From NCBI GenBank assembly GCA_946811185.2, contig OX328110.1, positions 16,856,456 through 16,920,455 on the forward strand: 64,000 bases of DNA, given 5' to 3'. Below the pieces are notes generated by a model, which had not been told where the DNA came from, did not search any database, and saw nothing but the letters and a program-made list of their open reading frames with translations. Of this stretch, positions 10,610 to 21,200 are shown piece after piece. The stretch is from Hippopus hippopus. Lineage: Eukaryota; Mollusca; Bivalvia; Cardiida; Cardiidae. Numbering within the stretch: position 1 is the first letter of the stretch; the number at the start of each line of letters is the position of its first letter. The position numbers and the translations under genes are program-made.

Positions 10610-11135
10610 GACAATGTGTCCAACTATGTAACCTGTCCAACACGACCACCAGTCATTAGTCAGTACTATCCACATATTTATAAACTAGGATGAGGAAAAA
10701 ACACGTTACTTTTACCGTTTTCTGTGGTAACGGAACAAAAGGACAGATATTTAATTTTACAGGTCAAAACTGTGATGGCTGACAAATTGTTCTTATCCGA
10801 CCTTGAATAGTAACAATACCACGGTGAACGAGTCTGATTGGTCGATAGTATTTTAGCAGTTCGTAGTTAATTAAAAAATCGATCGTTAAGGTTTATTGCC
10901 CAATCAGATTCGTTCAATACATTCACCGCGGTATTAAAATTTCCATTTTATGGCTAGGTGAGAAAAACGTGTACGCCTCCAAAGTTTTGACCTTTTTAAC
11001 TCTTTTGATATTTATCCATTTGTTACGTTCTATGTTACAGGTCGAAGACAAAATACAGATGAAATACAGATAAAAGTAGCGAATTTTTACCTTTTTAGCA
11101 TAGAAATATATGAAAAGTACCGACAAATGACTTGG
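10610..11135. repeat. Family J repeat with internal palindrome
   Basis: CCTGTCCAACACGACCA, GGAACAAAAGGACAGATAT and a palindrome (CACGGTGAACGAGTCTGATT and its partner near 10920). Related copies are at 32165-32360 and split around the Tc1 element at 32540-34480. Confidence 0.7.
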
Positions 11136-12184
11136 GTTCACTATCGGCAAGTAATATGGTTGAGCACCTTGCTCTACATATCAGGTTGTAGAAAGCAAAG
11201 ATTGTCCAAGAAACGAGTGTGGAATATTGCGTATGATGGATCAGTTGTCAGTTTGTCTGTGACAGTTCTGTTGTTATTTGTAAAGCTTTTATGTTGAAAG
11301 CCTGATTAAAAAAAATCACGCGAAACATCTTTATTCTGTTTATTTGGGTTGTAGGTCTACCTAAAATATTTACAGAATTTTATTTATTGAAATAGTTTAA
11401 TGGGAATATATAGTACTTAAAATAATGTTTTTTTTCCCTTGGCCTGTTCAATAGATAATAAAAAGTTTTATTATATTGAAATACTTTCTTTGCGTTATGT
11501 CATGATTTTTTTTTTCCCATTATGTTTTCACATCTTTTAAGGCTTGTTCTGTACAACTCCTTTCTTACAGATAAAATAAAGAAGTAAGAAAATGAATAGT
11601 AGTCACTTTTTCTGGCATTTGTGTTGCTATTTTGTTTTAAAACTGATAATTACTCCTTTGACAATCGAAATACACTTCACAAGAACATTTTGTCTCTAAT
11701 GTAATGTCTCAAGATCTACTCGATTAGCGGAATAGATTCCCTGTGGAACAAATTCTTTATAGACTCTGATCTTTCTCAAATGTTCTAATCGAATTCCCCA
11801 AGAAAAACCATTACTACATCAGGCCGTTCGTTCTGATAATAGAGAGCTATTACAGTTCATTTAAGACCAATTTTCACTACTATAACGCGAATTAAGCGAC
11901 GCTATAGCGCCTATTATAAGTACAGGTCTCTCTAAATGTGACAAAACCAAAACAGTCTTACAACTTAATTATCTCTTGACCTTTCTCCAAATACAGAAAG
12001 AAATTGGTTTGTATGTACCTTGGGAATTTCATTGCTTTTAGCAGAACTTCTGTCATACCACAAAGACACATCTCCTATTATGTATTTCATGTGTTTCACC
12101 AATACAAGGCTAGGGATAACAGTGCCATGCCATACTAGCAAGGCCCACAGGTGGGAATCGGGGTAAGGCTTCTTTCCTGTCTAG
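11136..12184. other. Intergenic, nothing recognised
   Basis: AT-rich spacer with poly-T tracts and no exon or repeat family that I can name. Confidence 0.45.
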
Positions 12185-12432
12185 AAATCCAACGCCTTGA
12201 CTCCTTATCAGACGGCAAAATTTTACACGTGTCCAAACTGAAGGTAGTTGCAGGCGACAAAGTACTCATGTACTGGTAAATTGTCACATAAAATATTAAA
12301 GAAAAAATACTTCGTAGGAAAAGAGGAAAATACTGGATACTAGCATTTTCTCCTTGAAACATAAACTTTTCAAGATATGTAGTTCTTCGTCGGGGTCATT
12401 AAACCCAAGATTGTTTGGAAAAAGGGTTAAAT
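12185..12432 (+). repeat. Family B, diverged
   Basis: TTGACTCCTTATCAGACGGC, TCCAAACTGAAGGTAGTTGC and AGATTGTTTGGAAAAAGGG correspond to B ends and arms with many changes. Confidence 0.6.
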
Positions 12433-12648
12433 ACTATTCATTGAGGGACCTTTAGAAGAATTTTAAGGGGCATTCCAAATAATGTTTCGAATAGATTGTC
12501 AGAACCGGAGAAATTGGATAAGATATGACCGTATTATAAGCCACAGTGCCCTCATGCTTCTTTACTTTAATGATGTATACTTTAAATTCAAATATATTTT
12601 AACATCTGCTTTTTACCGCTAATAGGGCTTTAATAAATTAAAAATCTT

Positions 12649-13438
12649 GAGCCATGCTCTGTGAAAAGAGGGTTTGATACATCTGCAGGAAGTATCGACC
12701 AGGTCAGCCTGCACAGTCCTTGCAGGCTGGACTGCGCAGGCTAACTTTGGTCGAATTTTTTTGCTTTTGGTATATTTTCTGCATGTCGAAGGACCAGTGT
12801 ACCTCATGATTCAGTCGTTTGTTATGCTTAATGGATTTTATGGATCCATATTACTGTGATTATTTGCTTGGTATCATGAATCACGGAGATAAATCAAACT
12901 CCCCTTTTGCCAGAGCATGACTCATATAAATGAGCCGCGCTCTGTGAAATGGGGGCTTAATGCATCTGCGAAAAGTTTCGACCCAGGTCAGCCTGCGCAG
13001 TCCGCGCAGGCTGACCTGGGCCGAAACTTTTCGCTATTGGTCGATTTTCTGCATGTCAAAGGATCAGTCTACCTCATGATTGAGTCGGTTGTTAAAAAAA
13101 GTGGCTATTATGGATCCATAAGTATGTGATGGCTTTCTTGGTATGATGGATTACGGAGATGCATTAAGCCCCCTTTTGCCAGAGCACGGCTCAAATGAAC
13201 CATGCCCTGGCAAAAGGTAGCTTAATGCATCTCCGTGACGCATTATACCTGGCAAGTCATTGGATCCACAAAATCCATTGTATCTAACAATCGACTAAAT
13301 CGTGAGGTAGGCGTGTCCTTTGACATGCAGAAAATTGAGCTATAGCAAAAAGTATCGGCTCAGGTCAGCCTGCGCGGACTAGCTGACCTGGGTCGATACT
13401 TTTTGCAGATGCATTAAGCCCCCTTTTCACAGGGTCAA
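12649..13438. repeat. Three family A elements in series
   Basis: Copies at 12649-12924 (+), 12932-13194 (+) and 13197-13438 (reverse) are separated by only a few bases. Each has GAGCC..GCTC-type ends and the TCAGCCTGCGCAG hairpin; the third has lost part of one hairpin arm. Confidence 0.85.
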
Positions 13439-13608
13439 ATGTTATCATGTTGGCATTGTAGAGTTTTCCCTCTGTCTCTATGTGCCTTTCATCTTAAAAA
13501 GTGCAGAATTGTCGTTACTTGGTTACCTCTCCGATACAGCTAATCCCGTACAAGTATTGCGCATACATGTACAAAGGGGACCTTTTTAAGAAGCCAACAG
13601 GATAAGAT

Positions 13609-13925
13609 TGATTGATTGTATGGTGTTTAACGCCGTTTTTAACATCATTTTAGTTATATCTAGGCGGCCAACGCACCTATCCATGCTTTCCTGGAGTCTC
13701 GTTTACCAGTACTCCGCACAATCTTCTTTCCACGCCACTGGCTGCTTTCAACCTTGAACATCGTCGAAGCAATGGTCAGCGGTGGGACAGGAATAAATCC
13801 TGTAGCAATGACTATCATCAATCCTCGGAAAGAAATTTCCGACCCGGGGGTCCTAGCCGAGGATTGAGCCCACGACCCCTCGTTTTCAAGTCCTGCACTC
13901 TACCGACTTAGCTACCGGGGCCCAT
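13609..13925 (-). mobile_element. SINE-1, complete, flanked by 11-bp duplications
   Basis: Read on the - strand it starts with a tRNA-like head: A box TAGCTAAGTCGGTAGAG and B box GGGCTCAATCC. It ends at TGATTGATTG-like sequence after AAACGGCGTTAAACACC. CAGGATAAGAT occurs directly at both sides (13598-13608 and 13926-13936) as target-site duplication. Confidence 0.88.
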
Positions 13926-14024
13926 CAGGATAAGATGTAGAGATTTTATTTAGAACTTTCATTCGACATTGGGAACAATTGCTTTGATGCGCATACTAGT
14001 ACTTTTAAATAGGTTAGACAGTTT

Positions 14025-14275
14025 AAGCCAGGCTCTGTGAAAAAGGGGGTTGAATGTATATGCAATAAGTTTTGACCCGGGTTAGCCTGCCTAGACTACG
14101 GAGGCTGAACTGGGTCAAAATTGTCTGCTTTTCGCCAATTTCTGCATGTCAAAGGACCAGTGTACCTCCTGATTCAGTCGGTTGTTAGACAAAGTGGATT
14201 TTATAGATCCATAACTATGTGATTACTTACATCATGGGGTTGCATTAAACCCCCTTTCCCCAGAGCGTGGATCAT
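14025..14275 (+). repeat. Family A foldback
   Basis: GGCTCTGTGAAAAAGGGGG start, hairpin with GGTTAGCCTGCC, then CATGTCAAAGGACCAGTG and the CCCCAGAGCGTGGATCA end. Confidence 0.8.
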
Positions 14276-14469
14276 TTATAAATTCGACTTTCAATGGCTT
14301 TATAAATTCGACTTTCAATGGCTAAAATAAAATTCCATTTCAAACTTAAGAGGCCTCGTTTATTAGTCCCTGCAGCTGATAGCGTTTAGAAACCTCTAAA
14401 GGAACAAGAAGACCTGCTTGTCGCAAGTAATACAGCCATTTGCCCTCAAATTTGTGCCATGTCCTGACT

Positions 14470-14600
14470 GAATATTCCCACAATGTTTTCTACTCTACCA
14501 TAAACAAGTTTTAAATTTTTTGAGCCACATTGTTTAGTCGTCTGCAAATACTTTCAATTTGGACAAGTCTAAAATTTTGTTGTCTGGTAAAGAGTTAAAG
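14470..14600 (-). repeat. Family B, right half
   Basis: CCCACAATGTTTTCTACTC, AGTCGTCTGCAAATAC and GTCTGGTAAAGAGTTAA mark the right half only. Confidence 0.7.
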
Positions 14601-14639
14601 CAAGCGAACCTCCTCCGTTACTGTGAATGTTTTTAAACC

Positions 14640-14832
14640 TTATCTAACTAAAATGAAATTTTCACTTCGGTAGTAAAAATCCTACTATAGCTATTTCAAA
14701 AATATGTTTTTGGGAACAATGTCTCCTTCTCGGACAGTGTAGATCCAAGATCAGACTGCACGTTCTGTGCAGTCTGATCTTGATCTACACTGTCCGCAAA
14801 AGGTCTGTGAGTCGCCCTTAGCAACTTAAGAG
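14640..14832 (-). repeat. Family C element
   Basis: Starts AACCTTATCTAACTAAAATG and contains a perfect hairpin of GGACAGTGTAGATCCAAG with TCAGACTGCAC around GTTCT. Ends GAGTCGCCCTTAGCAACTTAAG. Confidence 0.85.
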
Positions 14833-14875
14833 TAAAAGGTAGTTCTTTCAAGATGAAAAAGTCGTATGCATGCGA

Positions 14876-15108
14876 TGACATATTTACCACACAATTTCAA
14901 GTTTTAACGACCCTGATGAAAAAGACTTTTGAAATCATTGTTGGAAAAAGAGAAAATGCTGGTAACCAGCATTTTCTCCTTTTCCTACAATATTTCACAC
15001 TTCATTCAGTGACAAATTTCCTTGTTAAAGTCATATTTGATTATCGTCTGTAATTTTTTTCAGCTTTGAAAGGTCTGAAATTTTTCCATTTGGAAAAGGA
15101 TTGAACAC
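14876..15108 (-). repeat. Family B hairpin
   Basis: ACCACACAATTTCAAG start, apex GCTGGTAACCAGC with both arms, and end TTTGGAAAAGGATTGAAC, slightly eroded. Confidence 0.75.
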
Positions 15109-15654
15109 TGTAAATTATACTGCACATTGAGAAATTAACTCATTGTGAACGTTTTTTTTTACTATTTACCACGACGTTCTTCGTCACTTTGCTTTTTGCG
15201 TCGGACACGCCACATATTCATCCTAAGAAAGGAAAAGGTGTCGGTGTTAAGTTGGATATTGACAGCAAATTAAACATGGCGTAACATCCAGTTTTGTGGG
15301 TCTGATATTAAACCCGTCCCGAGATGGCAATTTGAATCAACATCACTGACAGCTTTGTTACCTTGGGGACATTTTTAAGCGTCTTGGAGACTTTTGATAC
15401 TGGTATGCCCTGTCATACTTAATTTATTGTTGAAATCTCAAAATAAAAAAAAGAAAAGCCCACGTCCCTGTCGAGAGAAAAAGCATACTTAAAATCGGGT
15501 CCACTGTACGAATGGACCGGAGGACGGCTTCCGGAGGGTCACCTTCGGTTGATCTGTCTGTAAGCCAACACTCTATAATTAAAACCTTACGTATTTAAAT
15601 TGTTCTGAGTGCGTATTAACCCCTTTATCACGCAATTCTTAGTTTTAAAGCCCC
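15109..15654. other. Intergenic, nothing recognised
   Basis: No exon or repeat assigned; mixed composition. Confidence 0.4.
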
Positions 15655-16070
15655 TTAACCCTTTACCACATAACAAAATTTAAGACATGTCGAAACTGAA
15701 AGCATTTGTAGATGACGAGTTAGATGTGGCTCAAATTCTTGAATTTGCATTCGACATAGAAGAAAACAATTTGGGAAAAAGAGAAAATGCTGGTTACAAG
15801 TGCCTTTGGCCACACTGTATTTTTTACTTTTTTTTCGTAAATATATTAGCTATACTCTTTGAAAAAAGGGGGCTTAATTCATCTTTAAAAAGTATCAACC
15901 GTTGTCAGCCTGTGCAGTCCGCGCAGGCTGACATGGGTGGAATATTCAAAGGACAATACATAGAGGATATTTGTTTTTTTCGTTACCAGCATTTTCTCCT
16001 TTTCCCAGAAAGTTTTCAAAAGCCTTCTTCCTCGGAGTTGTAAAAAATCGGGATTGTGTGTTAAAAGGTT
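15655..16070 (+). repeat. Family B hairpin interrupted at its apex
   Basis: The left half (TTAACCCTTTACCACATAAC to GAAAATGCTGGTTAC) ends at 15797. The right half resumes at GTTACCAGCATTTTCTCC around 15981. The 184 bp between them are an inverted copy of the composite at 10389-10572. GTTAC is present on both sides of the insert. Confidence 0.8.
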
Positions 16071-16071
16071 A

Positions 16072-16258
16072 AAGAAAAAGACGTTTGAAAACATTGTGGA
16101 TAAAATGAGAAAATGCTTGAAACCAGCATTTCCTCCGTTTCTCAACATTTTTCATCCTTTCATAGAAAAATTAAATCACTTGAGAGATATTTTGTTTGCC
16201 TTATGTAAATGCCTTCAATCTTGACAGGTCTAAAATTTTGTCATCTAGTAAAGGGCTA
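16072..16258 (-). repeat. Family B, partial
   Basis: GTTTGAAAACATTGTGGAT, apex GCTTGAAACCAGC, ending TCATCTAGTAAAGGGCTAA. Confidence 0.65.
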
Positions 16259-16465
16259 AACCTTATCCTGCTAAATAATAGAAGTGAACATTTCAAGCCG
16301 ATAGTAAAAACTCAAATATTGCTGTTTGAAAGGTATTTTTGAAGGAAAGATATCTCCTTATCGGACAGTGTAGATCCAAGATCAGACTGCACGTTCTGTG
16401 CAGTCTGATCTTGATCTACGCTGTCCGCAAAAGGTCAGTGAGTCGCGCTTAGCAGCCTAAAGTTT
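16259..16465 (-). repeat. Family C element
   Basis: AACCTTATCCTGCTAAATA start, a complete GGACAGTGTAGATCC hairpin and GAGTCGCGCTTAGCAGCCTAAAG end. Confidence 0.85.
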
Positions 16466-16536
16466 AAGTAATAAATTTGGATGTCTTAGATTTTGTCGTC
16501 TTGCAAAAAGTTAACTCTCTGGTTGACAAATAATAC

Positions 16537-16800
16537 GAGTCATGGTCTGTGAAAAGGGGGTTTAATGTATCTGCAAAAAGCATCGACCAGGATCAGCCTG
16601 CGCAGTCCGCGCAGGCTGACCTAGGTCGAAACTTTTTGCTTTGGTTACTTTTCTGCATGCTCATGGACCATTCTACCTCAGGATTCAGCCGGCAGTCAGA
16701 CAAAATTGATTTTATGGATCCACAATTATGTTACCACTTGATTGGTTATAATGCATCATGGAGATGTATTAAAACGCTTTTTGCCAAAGCTCCTCTCAAA
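16537..16800 (+). repeat. Family A foldback
   Basis: GAGTCATGGTCTGTGAAAAG start, TCAGCCTGCGCAG hairpin, ATGGATCCACAATTATG, and CCAAAGCTCCTCTCAAA end. Confidence 0.8.
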
Positions 16801-16859
16801 TAGATAATACCTTTTCGACTAATGGACTACACTTTCATATCGAATGAAGACATCTTTTG

Positions 16860-17285
16860 AACATGGTTTGGACTAAAGAAGCAGCAGTTGTACATCCAAG
16901 ATCAGACTTCACGTTCTGTGAAGTCTGGCCTTGATCTGCTCTCTCCGTAAAAATCGCTGAAAAAGGCAGTGAAAAAGTTAGAGCAAACGAAGAAATTTAG
17001 TCTGCGAGTGCCCGAGTGTCTGCTTGGGGAATTGTATATAACAGTTATTTATTGTTGTTTTTTCTTTGATTTATGTTATAGACAAAATTGGTTGGCGTGA
17101 ATAAATCACAGAATCAAATGTAATATTGTTTTCTAAATAAATCTGACTAACAAAACAAAAATGAAAATAAAGGATGACAAACTATTAATTTATCTCAAAA
17201 ACCATCGGGCAATGTAGACCAAAATCAGACTGCACACCCTGTACAGCCCAATCATAGTCTACACTATCTGCAAAAGTACAAAATG
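16860..17285. repeat. Two family C hairpin fragments
   Basis: GTACATCCAAGATCAGAC with GTTCT loop at about 16890-16950, and a decayed second hairpin (GGGCAATGTAGACC) at 17210-17275. Unassigned AT-rich DNA lies between. Confidence 0.6.
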
Positions 17286-17364
17286 TTGTTCGTAACAAGC
17301 AAAAAACTAAAAAAAAAAAAAATTTCTAAGCATGACCTCAACTTTCATAAGCACGGGTCCATAT

Positions 17365-17753
17365 TTACTAACCATTCTTAAGCACATTCTTAATGATTTT
17401 CTCAAGAATTTCCTAAAGTTGAAAGTAGACTAACAAGAGTTCTGATTGACTAGACCAAACAGTTTCGCTGATCAAAGTTGCACCACTTTCTAAATCAAGA
17501 ATTAAGAATAAGACAGAAATTAACCCTTTTTCTGCTACATTAAATTAAATGAAACTTTCAAGCCGAAAGTAAAATCCTGAATTTGGGTATTTCAAAGTTA
17601 TTTTTTGGGTAAATATCTCCTTATCGGACAGTATAGATCCAAGATCAGACTGCACGTTCTGTGCAGTCTGATCTTGATCTATACTGTCCGCAGAAGGTCA
17701 TTGAGTCGCACTTAGCAACCTAAGGGTTAAGAAGGATTTGTAAACACGGGCCC
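17365..17753. repeat. Family D palindrome split by a family C insertion
   Basis: The D left part (CCATATTTACTAACCATTC) runs to 17519 and its right end (GAAGGATTTGTAAACACGGG) resumes at 17731. The interval is one complete C element bounded by TTAA at 17520-17523 and 17727-17730. Confidence 0.85.
17524..17726 (-). mobile_element. Complete family C element with TTAA target-site duplication
   Basis: A 203-bp element, ends CCCTTTTTCTGC and GCAACCTAAGGG, with a perfect internal hairpin. It sits in a TTAA of a D repeat, and removing it with one TTAA restores the D sequence. Confidence 0.88.
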
Positions 17754-17754
17754 A

Positions 17755-17989
17755 CGACCCTTTACTCGACGAAATAACATTTAGACTTGTCATTTTCAAA
17801 GCATTAGAATAAGACAGATCGAATGTAGGCCAAATGATGGGATTTGTCTATGAAAGGGTTAAATAGAAAATGTTGGGGAAATGAGGTAAATACTAGTCAA
17901 CATCACTTTCCCATTTTTTCCCCAATGTTTTCAAAAATCCTGCTCTTTGAGGGTCGTTAAAACCTCGGAATATTCGGGCAAGGAGTTAA
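17755..17989 (+). repeat. Family B hairpin, diverged, ending in TTAA
   Basis: CCTTTACTCGACGAAATAAC start, weakened apex, and end CGGGCAAGGAGTTAA. Its closing TTAA is also the left target site of the following G element. Confidence 0.7.
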
Positions 17990-18148
17990 GGATTACGACC
18001 CCTAACTCATCGGTAAATATGAGAGTTAGGGGCCGTAGACTCACTAACTCATCGGTAAATATCGTGTAACATCGACGTTTCCGTACAGGCTATTCGGCCA
18101 ATCTCGGCAGCTTCCGTCTTCTAATATGAGAGTTAGGGGCCGTAGACC
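17990..18148. mobile_element. Family G element between two TTAA sites, next to the transporter stop codon
   Basis: 159 bp bounded by TTAA (17986-17989 and 18149-18152), with inverted ends GGATTACGACCCCTAAC and GTTAGGGGCCGTAGACC. Inside are CGTGTAACATCGACG and TATTCGGCCAATCTCGGCAG. On the - strand the right-hand TTAA contains the transporter's TAA, so the transporter 3' UTR starts with this element. A longer relative is at 47932-48145. Confidence 0.87.
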
Positions 18149-18267
18149 TTAAGATGATTTCCTGTGTATCCAACCTGTGACCACCATGATGAACGCACCA
18201 CATACCATGCAAAGGCCACTAACGATGAATGTTGAGGTATAGCGACCCGTGAAGTCGACTAGAAAAC
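18149..18267 (-). CDS. Transporter exon 8: TM12, C-terminus and stop
   Basis: Acceptor TGTTTTTTCAG. Encodes FLVDFTGRYTSTFIVSGLC, VCGAFIMVVTGWIHRKSS and the TAA stop at 18149-18151. The stop codon coincides with the TTAA target site of the G element at 17990-18148. A family A copy begins about 47 bp upstream of the acceptor. Confidence 0.92.
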
Positions 18268-21200
18268 CTGAAAAAACAGATACAACCACTTAACTCATTC
18301 AGCGCTAAATATATGAGACATGCTCTGTGGAAAGGGGGATTAATGTATCTGCAAAAAATACCGACCCAGGTCAGCCTGCGCAGTTTGCGCAGACTTACCT
18401 GAGTCGACACTTTTTGCTATCGGTCAATTTTCTGCAGCTTGAAGGACCAGTGTATCCTATAATTCTGTCTGTTTATATATTAAATGGATGTTATGGATCC
18501 ATAATACTGTGATAACTTGCAAGGTATCATGCATCGCGTAGATGTCTTAAGCCCCCTTTTGCAAAAGCATGTCCGATATAAACTCTACCTCTTTTTTACG
18601 GCTAGAAATACAAGCCACTGAAACTCACACACATCTTTTTTTTTTATCTGAAAAGCTTGACTAACAAGCGGACGGTATATATTCAAGATCAGACTGCACA
18701 TTTTGTGCAGTCTGGTCTTGATCAATACCGGTAGCAAAAGCCCCTGGTTACTTAATAGTGCTTAAAAGGTCAATGTTATCCCTAAATATTGCGAGTTACC
18801 AACCATACTTTGATTATGGAGCACGCCAGGTACTTTGGGATATTTGGCTCACAAAATCTCGTATACATGATTATCATTGGTTCCGAAATGGCATTTTGCG
18901 GAACTTTTGACCAATCAATCAACACGTAACATATTGCTTGTACGAAAGGACTTTCCTTGTCTAAATTTATATGTTGTAAAAAGACAATCACTAATTTTGT
19001 CGTGATATCTAGCCGCCATATTGAAAGAGTTTTCAGTACTAAAACACAGAGCTTTCATTGTTAGAGCAATCAATTTTCAGTTCATAAATATTGATGAAAT
19101 TTAGATTCCGACCCTCAAGTTTCCCCTGGCAAGAAATGGGGTATAAACTGAGAGACCGAAGTTGGGTCCATCGTAACCAGCATCCAACGTCATTGATAAT
19201 ATATGTAATACACTGGATTTAAAAAACAGAACTGATAAGATTCTTGTCAAAATTTTGAACTGCCATGTTTAAATGTGTTTTCTTTTTTTATGTGTGTATT
19301 ATGTCTACCTGACCAAAGCTGCAATTTATTTCTGAGAATGAAAATAGTATGCTTTCAGAGTTATATATGGAGTGTAAAGTGAAGGCTTAGAGAGTGTCCT
19401 GTTGCCTTTTAACCATTTCCTGCGATATCAATACACAAGAATGTCTTTCACATGTACTTCTTAAAATACTGTTTTGTATTTTTTATCATATTATATACAG
19501 ATCATGAACATAAAAAGAAAACATAGAGGGACATTTATATGTTGACCTAAAAAATTCTACCAATTAATAAAATGTGTTTTTGATAACGACGTAAAACTCC
19601 AACTGAACGAATAATTGACTTACCTGCGCAAGGTGAACCTAGTAACGAAGCCATGCCTCTTAATAGACAAGATATTCCAAATGTCGATGGAAAAACTTCC
19701 AATCCCAGAAGATCTATTAGAACAACCGGAAACAGTCCTAGGACCATTCCTAGACAGAAAAAAAGTAAGGGTTTAACGTTGTATTAGACAACAAAAATGT
19801 TAAACTTGTATATTAAAAATGTAGACGACAGATGAAATGTGTTCGTCGACCTCCAAATTAACCTTTATCCTGCTAAATAACTTTATCGAGCAAGGCCCAA
19901 TAGCGGCCAAAAAATCAATGCAGGTGTTAAAATGCATTTAAATTTAATTTATACCATTTAAAGGTATGTAAAATATTACTAAAATGACAATCTATTATTG
20001 TGTGGTCGGTCTAAGTGTTAGTCGCTGGCAAAAAAAAAAAAAATTTAAATCACGCAAAAAGTAAATAATAGATAGAGTGACCTGGCAGGTATTAACCCAG
20101 TTTAGAAATTAATTTTTTGCCAGCGACTAACACTAAGACCGACCGTACAACAGCAGATTGTCATATCCACAATAATCTCCATAGTTTTAAATGGTATGAT
20201 TTAAAGTTAGATGCATTTTAACATTCGCTTTGTTTACTTTGGCATCAATTGTTACTTTGATATATGTTACAGAACTTGCTTCACAATCGACGAAATAAAT
20301 AAGTTTAAATAATAATTTAGAATAAGATAGACCTGCAATGATATATCTCTAGATTGTGATACATTGTCTGTAGTAATTAAATATGATTTTGATATTGGGA
20401 GGGCATTAAAAATTTGCACTCGTAAAACATTATTGCATCTCCCAAATAAATGAGCCATGCTCTGTGAAATGGGAGTTAAATGTATCTGCAAGAAAATAAA
20501 AGAGAGAGAGAGAAAAAAAAATCAGCCAAGGTCAGCCTGTGCAGTCCGCACAGGCATACCTTGGTCGATACTTTTTACTATTGTTAAATTTTCTGCATGT
20601 CAAAGGACCATGTTACCTCCAGATCCAGTCATTATTTGATAAATTTATTTCATCGATCCATAATTATGTGACGATTAAGTTGGTACAATGCATCACTGAG
20701 ATGCATTCAACCCCTTCTGCCAAAGCGCAGCTCAAATTTTTCTTTTGAGTTCAGAAATGGCTGCCTCAGGTGCACCAAAGCTCGTGATCCAAACAACGAT
20801 TTACTCAGTAAATCGTTTTATTATACACTGTACTTCATAAGGCAATACAAATCTTTTGATTGGTCGAAAATATAGGTAAAATATATTGTAAGGTTAAAGC
20901 TCTCACCTGTAAAAATGCCATACACTATCGCATAGATAAACATCATCCAAAGTTGATAGTACACCGGGAATGATAACGTCACAACACCAGAAATAAGGAA
21001 ACCGGAAGTGTACAGCATGATTCTACAGTAATAATTAAGGATAGGGTACCCTAATGGGATTCATGTAACATCGCCTTTCATCGCCAAAATCGTACGGATT
21101 CGGCTAAGATTCAGGTAATCCGTAATCGATGCGGGGAACCAGCGTCTATCGGCCGATCAATTACGGTTTACTCGAGTCTTAGCCGAATCTCTACGTTTTT

